From positions 124,001-188,000 of the forward strand of contig CAJJDO010000099.1 of NCBI GenBank assembly GCA_905183005.1: a DNA stretch of 64,000 bases. Reading direction: 5' to 3'. Position 1 is the stretch's first letter, and each line of letters begins with the position of its first letter. Positions 1 through 10,814 of the stretch are shown piece by piece. The translations under genes and the position numbers were made by a program. The stretch is from Paramecium pentaurelia (Eukaryota > Ciliophora > Oligohymenophorea > Peniculida > Parameciidae). The notes under the pieces are model-generated. The model saw nothing but the letters and a program-made list of their open reading frames with translations, made no database searches and had not been told where the DNA came from.

Positions 1-1
1 C

Positions 2-691
2 ATAGGTAATAATAATAGACATGGTGTTGGATTAGGATTAACTATTAGTTAATAACTTGTATCTTTATTAGGACCTACTGATAAAATCGAATTAAAATCT
101 TAAGTAGGCAAAGGATCTACATTTAAATTCATTATTTTTAGAAAATTATAGCAATCCTTAGAAAATTCAATATAAGAATAAGATTTAAATCAAAAATAAA
201 TTGTTCCAAGATTTCCCTCTTATAAAAACTTAAACTAAATTATAAAAAAAAGAAAAACTTAACTTAAAAAAGCATAAACCTATTATAGATTAGAGAGTTC
301 ATCTGATGAATCTTTAAAAGTATTAATTGTTGATGATACTCCTTTTAATATAATTGCATTGAGTGCTATGTTAAATCAAGTAATTTATAATTGTAAACTC
401 TATAAAGCTTTTAATGGTAAACAAGCATTTGATTTATACTCTAAAGAATAAATGAGTGTTATTTTTATGGATGTAAATATGCCAGAAATGGATGGTTATT
501 AATGTACTTAAGAAATAAGAAAATATGAATAAATGTATAAATTAACTCAATCTCTAATTGTAATTGTTACTGCTTTTACAGGATCTGATGATAAGCTGAA
601 ATCTTAAAAATGTGGAGCTAATGATCATCTAGATAAACCTTTAAATATGGAAGATTTAAAGAGAGTCATGAAAAAATTTGGAATAATTTGA
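2..691 (+). CDS. Hybrid histidine kinase, C-terminal part (ATP-binding tail plus receiver domain), 5' partial
   Basis: Read with TAA/TAG as Gln this is 229 residues, open from the window edge to TGA at 689-691. The first ~45 residues carry the end of a HATPase domain: the G2-type box HGVGLGLTIS and the terminal strand GKGSTFKFIIF. A Gln/Lys-rich linker leads to a receiver domain starting near residue 100 with the acidic pair in VLIVDD, the phospho-acceptor Asp in FMDVNMPEMDG, the Thr of VTAFTG and the conserved Lys of HLDKP. Family knowledge says the kinase autophosphorylates on His and passes phosphate to this Asp. The sensor, dimerisation/His box and G1 box lie outside the window. No intron is needed. 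From 383 onward its sequence is repeated in the downstream array, where the receiver is truncated, so this is the only intact receiver here. Confidence 0.9.
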
Positions 692-735
692 TAATAATAA
701 TAATTTATGTTTTCTACCATAATATATCTTATTAT

Positions 736-1756
736 TCAATATGAAATGGTCTTTCTCAATTCATTAACTTATTTTTGTTAATTTGGAATTTATGTTGCAA
801 AAATATCAAAGACTTAACCCTAATTCTAATTTAACTATGCCTATTCTTTTACAATCTCTATTTCTTAATGTAGAGCCAATTCTTTCTTTACAATTTCGAA
901 AGAAGCTTTAGGATTAATTAAAAAACTAAGAGTTTCACCACTATATATAATCTCTAATTGATTACATTTTTTATATCTTCTCAAATTTAAGTAATTTATC
1001 CTCTATTTATGGTTGCCCAGCAAATAAAATTAATCCCAATTCTCTCAAATTTGGAACTTTGTAAGGTTGATTTTTTAGATTTTCTGAAGTTTGAGACAAT
1101 TGACGACTGACAGCATCTAAAATCAATTATGTTGAAATGTGTGACATAAAAATTTAATGTTCTTTAAATATCTGATATGAAAGTTGAGTGTCATCATATT
1201 ATTATAACACAAGAATTGGACTAAAATAATAATAAAATAATACAATGTTGAAGAAGGCTAATAAAAGTATAAGTCTATTTCAGGTCTTACTTCCTTCATA
1301 TTAATTTAATCATATCGCTACCAAAATACATAAGGGAACATAGAGTATTATGTATTTTAAATTGAATTTGGATGCTTTTAAAAGGGTTTAAAAAATGTGG
1401 CCAATTCACACAAATGAACAAATGTATAAATTTTAGATAAACTAATTCCTGGTTATAATTATTGATTAGGAATATTTTTATTTGCTAATAAAGAGTTTAA
1501 ATAAAACATTGGGTCACTTTTATCAAGTTAGTAAACAGTATATTTGAGTAGGTCTAAAGCGTATTTCTATTTTTCATTTACTTAACTATAAAACTAACCT
1601 AAATAATGATAATGTCATTTACAAAAATAATCAAGAAATTCAATTTTTTAACCAACAAGAAGCTTGAAGACAACTCCTACAGCAAAGGCCACATCAAAAT
1701 CATTATAGACTAATTTTTCTGCATTTTGCTATGATTGATGAATGTTTGTGGCAAAA
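736..1756 (-). CDS. Gene A, copy 1 (5' end lost at assembly gap)
   Basis: This is the 3' part of the unidentified gene described fully at 2716-3864. It has the same TGA (736-738) and the same short introns, and it runs to the n at 1757, where the first exon is cut. It lies tail to tail with the intact hybrid kinase, so this copy probably sits in the ancestral position. Confidence 0.7.
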
Positions 1757-1757
1757 N
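1757..1757. other. Assembly gap (single n)
   Basis: A single n interrupts copy 1 of the tandem array. Sequence jumps from inside exon 1 of gene A straight to the start of the gene B part of the next unit, so about 1 kb of repeat (equivalent of 3737-4770) is missing here. Confidence 0.9.
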
Positions 1758-1977
1758 TATTTAGGTATTCTTTCGAAAAATAAAGTTTTTTTTTTAGTAG
1801 GATTAAGGGCCGTATCTATAATATTTCTTCTTGCGAGCATTGAAAACGATGAATTAAACTTTATAATGTTCGCCTGCATATTAAAGCATTTTGGGGAAGA
1901 AGTAGCCATCGGATATAATTGATATACATTTTTGATCATTATTACTTTTAGCTTAATCTAGAATATGATTTAGACAG

Positions 1978-2340
1978 TCATTAGGTCCGAATGATTCTTC
2001 TAATAACGTTATTAGGTTTGATATAAATAATGGATGGTTTTATTTTGATTATGTGTTTTTTTTTATTATTAACAATTTCTTCAATGTAAAATATATTAGA
2101 ATTCAACAACTCCCTTATCAACATAAAGGAATAGTTCAAAATCTAATCTTAGTAGTAGAGCTAAATCATTAATTGTTTCAAAAATGGGTCCTCTATAGTA
2201 GAAATTAATTTTACACGATTCAACATTCTTGTGCCAATGTCCATAGGTAATGGTGGTTGAATGGGTTGTAAGGTATTAATCTAGGGTTAAAGATTAATAA
2301 TTTATTATTCTGTTTGTGTTAGGATTTGTTAATCACTCAT
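1978..2340 (-). CDS. Gene B, copy 1: small unidentified protein, frame change downstream
   Basis: From ATG at 2338-2340 to TGA at 1978-1980 this reads 120 residues beginning MSDQQILTQ, Gln/Pro-rich at first and then hydrophobic/Leu-rich (PFLKQLMIQL, MLIRELLNS). I do not recognise it. Past a run of nine A (coding strand; nine T around 2067 on +) a second frame becomes the better protein (HPLFISNLITLLEESFG and on through FFPKMLQYAGEH) and stays open through the unit boundary. Either the gene is a frameshifted pseudogene, or the run was misread, or two overlapping reading frames merely look coding. No GT...AG intron of acceptable length restores the frame. The same structure is in copies 2 and 3. 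Confidence 0.45.
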
Positions 2341-2362
2341 TGATCACAATTAAATTTAAAAT

Positions 2363-2671
2363 ATTTATAATTGTAAACTCTATAAAGATTTTAATGGTAA
2401 ACAAGCATTTGATTTATACTCTAAAGAATAAATGAGTGTTATTTTTATGGATGTAAATATGCCAGAAATGGATGGTTATTAATGTACTTAAGAAATAAGA
2501 AAATATGAATAAATGTATAAATTAACTCAATCTCTAATTGTAATTGTTACTGCTTTTACAGGATCTGATGATAAGCTGAAATCTTAAAAATGTGGAGCTA
2601 ATGATCATCTAGATAAACCTTTAAATATGGAAGATTTAAAGAGAGTCATGAAAAAATTTGGAATAATTTGA
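2363..2671 (+). pseudogene. Truncated receiver-domain fragment, copy 2
   Basis: This repeats 383-691 of the hybrid kinase with one visible change (GCT to GAT, Ala to Asp). It lacks the first beta strand and the acidic pair of the receiver but keeps the phospho-acceptor Asp and the conserved Lys. Upstream sequence comes from gene B, not from the kinase. No start codon precedes the fragment in a sensible context, so it is most likely dead by-product DNA of the amplification. Confidence 0.8.
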
Positions 2672-2715
2672 TAATAATAATAATTTATGTTTTCTACCAT
2701 AATATATCTTATTAT

Positions 2716-3864
2716 TCAATATGAAATGGTCTTTCTCAATTCATTAACTTATTTTTGTTAATTTGGAATTTATGTTGCAAAAATATCAAAGACTTAACCC
2801 TAATTCTAATTTAACTATGCCTATTCTTTTACAATCTCTATTTCTTAATGTAGAGCCAATTCTTTCTTTACAATTTCGAAAGAAGCTTTAGGATTAATTA
2901 AAAAACTAAGAGTTTCACCACTATATATAATCTCTAATTGATTACATTTTTTATATCTTCTCAAATTTAAGTAATTTATCCTCTATTTATGGTTGCCCAG
3001 CAAATAAAATTAATCCCAATTCTCTCAAATTTGGAACTTTGTAAGGTTGATTTTTTAGATTTTCTGAAGTTTGAGACAATTGACGACTGACAGCATCTAA
3101 AATCAATTATGTTGAAATGTGTGACATAAAAATTTAATGTTCTTTAAATATCTGATATGAAAGTTGAGTGTCATCATATTATTATAACACAAGAATTGGA
3201 CTAAAATAATAATAAAATAATACAATGTTGAAGAAGGCTAATAAAAGTATAAGTCTATTTCAGGTCTTACTTCCTTCATATTAATTTAATCATATCGCTA
3301 CCAAAATACATAAGGGAACATAGAGTATTATGTATTTTAAATTGAATTTGGATGCTTTTAAAAGGGTTTAAAAAATGTGGCCAATTCACACAAATGAACA
3401 AATGTATAAATTTTAGATAAACTAATTCCTGGTTATAATTATTGATTAGGAATATTTTTATTTGCTAATAAAGAGTTTAAATAAAACATTGGGTCACTTT
3501 TATCAAGTTAGTAAACAGTATATTTGAGTAGGTCTAAAGCGTATTTCTATTTTTCATTTACTTAACTATAAAACTAACCTAAATAATGATAATGTCATTT
3601 ACAAAAATAATCAAGAAATTCAATTTTTTAACCAACAAGAAGCTTGAAGACAACTCCTACAGCAAAGGCCACATCAAAATCATTATAGACTAATTTTTCT
3701 GCATTTTGCTATGATTGATGAATGTTTGTGGCAAAAACATTATTCAATGATTGAGCCACTTTTTTATCCATTCCTCCTGAAGTTATTGCTAAGTAGGATT
3801 TAAATACAACGAGAGTTTCCTCTTTTAAACTGAATTCTTATGAAATGCCTCTGCAAGAGTTCAT
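2716..3864 (-). CDS. Gene A, copy 2: complete unidentified spliced gene
   Basis: Starts ATG at 3862-3864 (MNSCRGISQE) and stops at TGA 2716-2718. Three GT...AG introns of 24, 23 and 25 nt are required to keep the frame; a fourth candidate of 33 nt is in frame and optional, giving 347 or 358 residues. The protein is mixed alpha-helical, with stretches such as EKLVYNDFDVAF, QKYALDLLKY and VPNLRELGLILFAGQ. There is no signal peptide and no clear membrane segment. The C-terminal ~80 residues are Gln-rich and probably coiled. I do not recognise a family. It faces the receiver fragment tail to tail and its 5' side opens onto the ~1.1 kb spacer. Multiple consistent introns argue that it is, or recently was, a working gene. 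Confidence 0.7.
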
Positions 3865-4987
3865 TTTTGTTAATAGAAATACAATAAATTAATAAATTAG
3901 GATTAGATTAAAAAAATTGACTTATGTATTGAGATTATAATATTATCAATAAAATAGATTGTATTTAATATAATTAGGAATAATAGATAGTAAATAAATT
4001 CTTATTGCTTTTATTCTTACTCTATAATGCAAAAATAGATATTTTAATAATTACAATCTCCAAACAAAATAATTTATCCATTAGTTATTATACTTCCCTC
4101 TATTTCTAATTTAATTATGCAAAAAGAATAATATAAATTATATTTTTTTTTCTATATAAGTAATAGATTTTAAAGCATTTTCATAAAATTATGTGCAAAT
4201 TCAATCTCAATTTACAGAATGAAGATTTTTTTTAATTCTAATAATAATCATAAATTTTTTTTCGAGCTCTTGAATTTATCATTCAATCAAATAAAGATTA
4301 TGTAAAATTCAACTGATACTTTTTTAATCCCATTCCTTAAAGATATTTTGATTCTAATTGTTAAGATCATTCAAACAATTTGATTAAAGACTCTTGGTCT
4401 TTTTTATTTTTTATTTTTGCAGAATTTATGGGATTTATATTATAAATAAATAAAAATAATAGATTTAGATGCATTTATTATTTGATGATATATGAAAAAA
4501 AATAATTTCTTTTTAAAATAAATGTTTACTTTAAATTAATCATTAAGTAAGACTTTTAGCAAAAAATATTAAATTTATAGAATTCTAAATTAAAAAATTA
4601 TTATTCTAAAAAATGACAGGATTGATTATTACTCAGAAATTAAAAAGACTTTAATTGTCAAGGTTAACACTTTATCTCAAAACATTGATTTTTTAAATAT
4701 TAAAATGAAATTATAATTTACTAAAATAAAATTATTTTTTTTAACTAATTATTATTATTATTATTATTATTTAGGTATTCTTTCGAAAAATAAAGTTTTT
4801 TTTTTAGTAGGATTAAGGGCCGTATCTATAATATTTCTTCTTGCGAGCATTGAAAACGATGAATTAAACTTTATAATGTTCGCCTGCATATTAAAGCATT
4901 TTGGGGAAGAAGTAGCCATCGGATATAATTGATATACATTTTTGATCATTATTACTTTTAGCTTAATCTAGAATATGATTTAGACAG
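3865..4987. other. Spacer of the tandem unit
   Basis: AT-rich DNA upstream of gene A, containing homopolymer runs and, at 4747-4770, a run of ATT triplets. On the minus strand an open frame that continues the second reading frame of gene B crosses the microsatellite (read there as a run of hydrophobic codons) and extends into the spacer. I see no other gene. Confidence 0.6.
4747..4770. repeat. ATT microsatellite at unit boundary
   Basis: Seven to eight ATT triplets here against about five at 7755-7768. This accounts for the 12 bp difference between the two full unit lengths and is the only length variation I found between copies. Confidence 0.85.
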
Positions 4988-5350
4988 TCATTAGGTCCGA
5001 ATGATTCTTCTAATAACGTTATTAGGTTTGATATAAATAATGGATGGTTTTATTTTGATTATGTGTTTTTTTTTATTATTAACAATTTCTTCAATGTAAA
5101 ATATATTAGAATTCAACAACTCCCTTATCAACATAAAGGAATAGTTCAAAATCTAATCTTAGTAGTAGAGCTAAATCATTAATTGTTTCAAAAATGGGTC
5201 CTCTATAGTAGAAATTAATTTTACACGATTCAACATTCTTGTGCCAATGTCCATAGGTAATGGTGGTTGAATGGGTTGTAAGGTATTAATCTAGGGTTAA
5301 AGATTAATAATTTATTATTCTGTTTGTGTTAGGATTTGTTAATCACTCAT
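4988..5350 (-). CDS. Gene B, copy 2
   Basis: Same as 1978-2340, shifted by 3010 bp; start at 5350 and TGA at 4988-4990. The nine-base homopolymer at the frame change is identical. Confidence 0.45.
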
Positions 5351-5372
5351 TGATCACAATTAAATTTAAAAT

Positions 5373-5681
5373 ATTTATAATTGTAAACTCTATAAAGATT
5401 TTAATGGTAAACAAGCATTTGATTTATACTCTAAAGAATAAATGAGTGTTATTTTTATGGATGTAAATATGCCAGAAATGGATGGTTATTAATGTACTTA
5501 AGAAATAAGAAAATATGAATAAATGTATAAATTAACTCAATCTCTAATTGTAATTGTTACTGCTTTTACAGGATCTGATGATAAGCTGAAATCTTAAAAA
5601 TGTGGAGCTAATGATCATCTAGATAAACCTTTAAATATGGAAGATTTAAAGAGAGTCATGAAAAAATTTGGAATAATTTGA
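5373..5681 (+). pseudogene. Truncated receiver-domain fragment, copy 3
   Basis: Identical to 2363-2671 as far as compared: 5'-truncated receiver with the GAT variant, ending at TGA 5679-5681. Confidence 0.8.
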
Positions 5682-5725
5682 TAATAATAATAATTTATGT
5701 TTTCTACCATAATATATCTTATTAT

Positions 5726-6874
5726 TCAATATGAAATGGTCTTTCTCAATTCATTAACTTATTTTTGTTAATTTGGAATTTATGTTGCAAAAATATCAAA
5801 GACTTAACCCTAATTCTAATTTAACTATGCCTATTCTTTTACAATCTCTATTTCTTAATGTAGAGCCAATTCTTTCTTTACAATTTCGAAAGAAGCTTTA
5901 GGATTAATTAAAAAACTAAGAGTTTCACCACTATATATAATCTCTAATTGATTACATTTTTTATATCTTCTCAAATTTAAGTAATTTATCCTCTATTTAT
6001 GGTTGCCCAGCAAATAAAATTAATCCCAATTCTCTCAAATTTGGAACTTTGTAAGGTTGATTTTTTAGATTTTCTGAAGTTTGAGACAATTGACGACTGA
6101 CAGCATCTAAAATCAATTATGTTGAAATGTGTGACATAAAAATTTAATGTTCTTTAAATATCTGATATGAAAGTTGAGTGTCATCATATTATTATAACAC
6201 AAGAATTGGACTAAAATAATAATAAAATAATACAATGTTGAAGAAGGCTAATAAAAGTATAAGTCTATTTCAGGTCTTACTTCCTTCATATTAATTTAAT
6301 CATATCGCTACCAAAATACATAAGGGAACATAGAGTATTATGTATTTTAAATTGAATTTGGATGCTTTTAAAAGGGTTTAAAAAATGTGGCCAATTCACA
6401 CAAATGAACAAATGTATAAATTTTAGATAAACTAATTCCTGGTTATAATTATTGATTAGGAATATTTTTATTTGCTAATAAAGAGTTTAAATAAAACATT
6501 GGGTCACTTTTATCAAGTTAGTAAACAGTATATTTGAGTAGGTCTAAAGCGTATTTCTATTTTTCATTTACTTAACTATAAAACTAACCTAAATAATGAT
6601 AATGTCATTTACAAAAATAATCAAGAAATTCAATTTTTTAACCAACAAGAAGCTTGAAGACAACTCCTACAGCAAAGGCCACATCAAAATCATTATAGAC
6701 TAATTTTTCTGCATTTTGCTATGATTGATGAATGTTTGTGGCAAAAACATTATTCAATGATTGAGCCACTTTTTTATCCATTCCTCCTGAAGTTATTGCT
6801 AAGTAGGATTTAAATACAACGAGAGTTTCCTCTTTTAAACTGAATTCTTATGAAATGCCTCTGCAAGAGTTCAT
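5726..6874 (-). CDS. Gene A, copy 3
   Basis: Complete second intact copy of the gene at 2716-3864 (ATG 6872-6874, TGA 5726-5728) with the same introns. I saw no base differences. Two intact, apparently identical copies suggest very recent duplication or ongoing homogenisation. Confidence 0.7.
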
Positions 6875-7985
6875 TTTTGTTAATAGAAATACAATAAATT
6901 AATAAATTAGGATTAGATTAAAAAAATTGACTTATGTATTGAGATTATAATATTATCAATAAAATAGATTGTATTTAATATAATTAGGAATAATAGATAG
7001 TAAATAAATTCTTATTGCTTTTATTCTTACTCTATAATGCAAAAATAGATATTTTAATAATTACAATCTCCAAACAAAATAATTTATCCATTAGTTATTA
7101 TACTTCCCTCTATTTCTAATTTAATTATGCAAAAAGAATAATATAAATTATATTTTTTTTTCTATATAAGTAATAGATTTTAAAGCATTTTCATAAAATT
7201 ATGTGCAAATTCAATCTCAATTTACAGAATGAAGATTTTTTTTAATTCTAATAATAATCATAAATTTTTTTTCGAGCTCTTGAATTTATCATTCAATCAA
7301 ATAAAGATTATGTAAAATTCAACTGATACTTTTTTAATCCCATTCCTTAAAGATATTTTGATTCTAATTGTTAAGATCATTCAAACAATTTGATTAAAGA
7401 CTCTTGGTCTTTTTTATTTTTTATTTTTGCAGAATTTATGGGATTTATATTATAAATAAATAAAAATAATAGATTTAGATGCATTTATTATTTGATGATA
7501 TATGAAAAAAAATAATTTCTTTTTAAAATAAATGTTTACTTTAAATTAATCATTAAGTAAGACTTTTAGCAAAAAATATTAAATTTATAGAATTCTAAAT
7601 TAAAAAATTATTATTCTAAAAAATGACAGGATTGATTATTACTCAGAAATTAAAAAGACTTTAATTGTCAAGGTTAACACTTTATCTCAAAACATTGATT
7701 TTTTAAATATTAAAATGAAATTATAATTTACTAAAATAAAATTATTTTTTTTAAATTATTATTATTATTTAGGTATTCTTTCGAAAAATAAAGTTTTTTT
7801 TTTAGTAGGATTAAGGGCCGTATCTATAATATTTCTTCTTGCGAGCATTGAAAACGATGAATTAAACTTTATAATGTTCGCCTGCATATTAAAGCATTTT
7901 GGGGAAGAAGTAGCCATCGGATATAATTGATATACATTTTTGATCATTATTACTTTTAGCTTAATCTAGAATATGATTTAGACAG
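6875..7985. other. Spacer of the tandem unit, second copy
   Basis: Same as 3865-4987 but with a shorter ATT run (7755-7768). No additional gene seen. Confidence 0.6.
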
Positions 7986-8348
7986 TCATTAGGTCCGAAT
8001 GATTCTTCTAATAACGTTATTAGGTTTGATATAAATAATGGATGGTTTTATTTTGATTATGTGTTTTTTTTTATTATTAACAATTTCTTCAATGTAAAAT
8101 ATATTAGAATTCAACAACTCCCTTATCAACATAAAGGAATAGTTCAAAATCTAATCTTAGTAGTAGAGCTAAATCATTAATTGTTTCAAAAATGGGTCCT
8201 CTATAGTAGAAATTAATTTTACACGATTCAACATTCTTGTGCCAATGTCCATAGGTAATGGTGGTTGAATGGGTTGTAAGGTATTAATCTAGGGTTAAAG
8301 ATTAATAATTTATTATTCTGTTTGTGTTAGGATTTGTTAATCACTCAT
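7986..8348 (-). CDS. Gene B, copy 3
   Basis: Third copy of the small gene described at 1978-2340 (ATG at 8346-8348, TGA 7986-7988), with the same homopolymer frame change. Confidence 0.45.
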
Positions 8349-8370
8349 TGATCACAATTAAATTTAAAAT

Positions 8371-8679
8371 ATTTATAATTGTAAACTCTATAAAGATTTT
8401 AATGGTAAACAAGCATTTGATTTATACTCTAAAGAATAAATGAGTGTTATTTTTATGGATGTAAATATGCCAGAAATGGATGGTTATTAATGTACTTAAG
8501 AAATAAGAAAATATGAATAAATGTATAAATTAACTCAATCTCTAATTGTAATTGTTACTGCTTTTACAGGATCTGATGATAAGCTGAAATCTTAAAAATG
8601 TGGAGCTAATGATCATCTAGATAAACCTTTAAATATGGAAGATTTAAAGAGAGTCATGAAAAAATTTGGAATAATTTGA
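8371..8679 (+). pseudogene. Truncated receiver-domain fragment, copy 4
   Basis: Fourth occurrence of the receiver 3' part, ending TGA 8677-8679, truncated at the same breakpoint as the others. Confidence 0.8.
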
Positions 8680-8723
8680 TAATAATAATAATTTATGTTT
8701 TCTACCATAATATATCTTATTAT

Positions 8724-8970
8724 TCAATATGAAATGGTCTTTCTCAATTCATTAACTTATTTTTGTTAATTTGGAATTTATGTTGCAAAAATATCAAAGA
8801 CTTAACCCTAATTCTAATTTAACTATGCCTATTCTTTTACAATCTCTATTTCTTAATGTAGAGCCAATTCTTTCTTTACAATTTCGAAAGAAGCTTTAGG
8901 ATTAATTAAAAAACTAAGAGTTTCACCACTATATATAATCTCTAATTGATTACATTTTTTATATCTTCTC
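8724..8970 (-). CDS. Gene A, copy 4 (3' end only)
   Basis: The last ~80 codons of gene A, cut by the assembly gap at 8971. The sequence after the gap is unrelated, so the true extent of the array is unknown. Confidence 0.6.
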
Positions 8971-8971
8971 N
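8971..8971. other. Assembly gap (single n)
   Basis: A single n separates the tandem array from unrelated sequence. The remainder of repeat copy 4 is absent. Confidence 0.9.
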
Positions 8972-9204
8972 TTTAACTAATAAATAAAAAAAATTAAGAT
9001 ATTTAATGACTATTTTATATTAAGAGTATAGATTGAGAATAAATAATATTTCATTTAATTGAATTTAGTTAATTTATAAAAAATAATATTTGTAATATAT
9101 AGTATATATTCAATAAAGAAGTAATTTAAAAATTGAAGTGAATTTGTTTTATTTGAATTAAGAAAGGAAATTGTTCAATATTTAAATTAGAATAGTATTT
9201 TTAA

Positions 9205-9762
9205 ATGGAAAGTGCAGAGCTTTTAAAGTACTCATTAAAATTAATGAAAACTGATCAATTGTGTATTGGTTTTAATTTATTTTTTCAATATTAGTTCCAA
9301 AATATAAATACTGCTAATTCAAAATAAAATTTAGAGAAGACAGAAAAAATAATTGAATAATGGAATAAATTAACAGATGAAGATAAAATGTATTGGTAAT
9401 AAAAAGAGGAAGACTTAAAGTCTGAAATAAAAAATAAAAACAATTCAAAACCAAATCTGTGTTAAAATTAAGAACAAAAAGATATTGAAGATATAGAAAA
9501 AAATATTTTATTGATGAAATTTGATGAAGCTAAATAAAATTATAAGAAAAGGATTTATGAGAGAAACTAATAAAATGAAGCAAATGTGGCTGATGATTCT
9601 AAAGTTAAAAAAATTACAAATACATAAAAATAAAAAAATAATAAAAATAACAATTAAAGAAAAAAATAAAATAATTAAGATGACAATTGTGTAGAAGAAA
9701 TCAAAAGAGGAAAGAATTCTAAATTTAGACAATCAAAACGTGGTGGAAAAAGAAGAATTTGA
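9205..9762 (+). CDS. Small HMG-box-like basic protein
   Basis: 185 residues, no intron, TGA at 9760-9762. Residues ~20-75 look like a divergent HMG box: an aromatic start (FNLFFQYQF), then IIEQWNKLTDEDK, which carries the conserved Trp and the usual Lx-x-E-x-K helix cap, then MYWQQKEEDLK. The second half is a low-complexity Asn/Gln/Lys region and the C-terminus is Arg/Lys-rich (KRGGKRRI). HMG-box proteins bend DNA in the nucleus, and a chromatin or transcription role is inferred from that alone. The ATG follows an AT-rich leader with no earlier in-frame Met. The basic tail could equally be a nuclear localisation signal. Confidence 0.65.
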
Positions 9763-10123
9763 ATTATATAATCCTAAATAATTATATTTTAGAAAATGAT
9801 ATTTCTCATTTTTACTGTTAATTTTATTATTATTCTATTTATTATTATTTTCTTGCCAATTATTATTCAGCAATAGCTAAAATTGAAATTTTTTTTTTTT
9901 ACATTTTTCTTCATTATAGGCGCTTTATAATTAAGGGTTTAAACTAATTGCTGTTTACAAGCAATCAAGTGCTTAAGTATGCTCACCAATTTTATTTAGG
10001 GCTTTTCCTATTTAATTATCAAAAAATAATAACCTTTATTCAAATGAGCTAAAGAATTTTATGGATTTATTTAGATCAATAAATTATAAATTTGTAGAGC
10101 AGATTTACAACAATTTAAATTTA
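9763..10123. other. Convergent intergenic stretch
   Basis: About 360 bp between two genes that end towards each other; AT-rich with poly-T. No coding or RNA feature recognised. Confidence 0.6.
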
Positions 10124-10697
10124 TCAAACATCCACCATTAATTATATTAAATATAATATACCTATTCCTAATATAGATTATTCATTTAATAAATTTATTT
10201 CTAAAGCACTTAAAAATTCATTAATAGATTTATGATAATCTTCGCAAGTTTCCAAAACACAACCTAAATAGAATTAATTATACCTTCCAACACGGTATTT
10301 TATAATTAATGTATTTATTCATCAGTGAAATCTTCAGATGAATTATCATAATTAGATGCTCTTTAAAACCAATGTGATAATTTAAGACCAGTTATATTTG
10401 CTAAATTGCGAAATAAAAATTACAATCTAAAAAAACAAATGTATCTTCTTAATAATCTGGTAAAATTTCTTATAAAGTTATGGTTTCATAACCTATATAA
10501 CGATTTGTAGCACTTGAATATACAGACCATTCTAAATGAAAATACTCTTCATCAAAACTAAAATGTTAGATTTAATAATACAAATCATATTATAAATGTA
10601 TGTCTTCAAAAATTTAGCATATTGAAATAGACTTATCAAATAATTTTGTAGCAATATGCTATTAATTAGGAAGTAAGAATTGTATTTTGATACTCAT
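10124..10697 (-). CDS. Unidentified 176-residue protein, two introns
   Basis: ATG at 10695-10697 (MSIKIQFLLPNQ), introns of 23 and 20 nt, TGA at 10124-10126; exon length is an exact multiple of three. The protein is acidic and aromatic-rich (DEEYFHLEWSVYSS, HWFQRASNYDNSS) and ends in a hydrophobic stretch (ILGIGILYLIQLMV) that could be a single C-terminal membrane anchor. I do not recognise it. It lies 117 bp downstream of the Rab gene on the same strand. Confidence 0.65.
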
Positions 10698-10814
10698 TGA
10701 ATTTTGCTTTTAATATAAATATAAATTTAATAACATTTCTTAACTCTATTAATTATCATTTTATAATTGAATTAATGTACATAATTTAAGCTTCTTATAT
10801 ATTATAAACAAATA

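Larger units (their letters stand above)
383..8970. repeat. ~3.0 kb direct tandem array (two complete and two partial units)
   Basis: The string TTAGGTATTC recurs at 1761, 4771 and 7769, giving periods of 3010 and 2998 bp; the 12 bp difference lies in an ATT microsatellite. Units are otherwise identical wherever I compared them. Each unit contains, left to right, minus-strand gene B, a plus-strand 3' receiver fragment, minus-strand gene A and an AT-rich spacer. The left partial unit (383-1756) is continuous with the intact kinase and is cut by n at 1757. The right partial unit is cut by n at 8971. The inner breakpoint joins gene B upstream DNA (ending 2362) to the interior of the receiver (position equivalent to 383). 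The unit boundaries at 4770 and 7768 lie inside unbroken sequence, which favours a real tandem amplification over a scaffolding error. Confidence 0.9.

Noticed and set aside
1703..1939. Standard-code ORF on the minus strand (also at 4767 and 7765) beginning MIKNVYQLYP
   Set aside because: It is a shadow in a different frame of gene B's downstream sequence; the competing frame (FFPKMLQYAGEH) is clearly more protein-like.
4747..4770. ATT run as a possible telomere-like or CRISPR-like repeat
   Set aside because: It is a plain trinucleotide microsatellite; no C4A2/C3A3 telomere repeats and no spaced direct repeats are present anywhere in the window.
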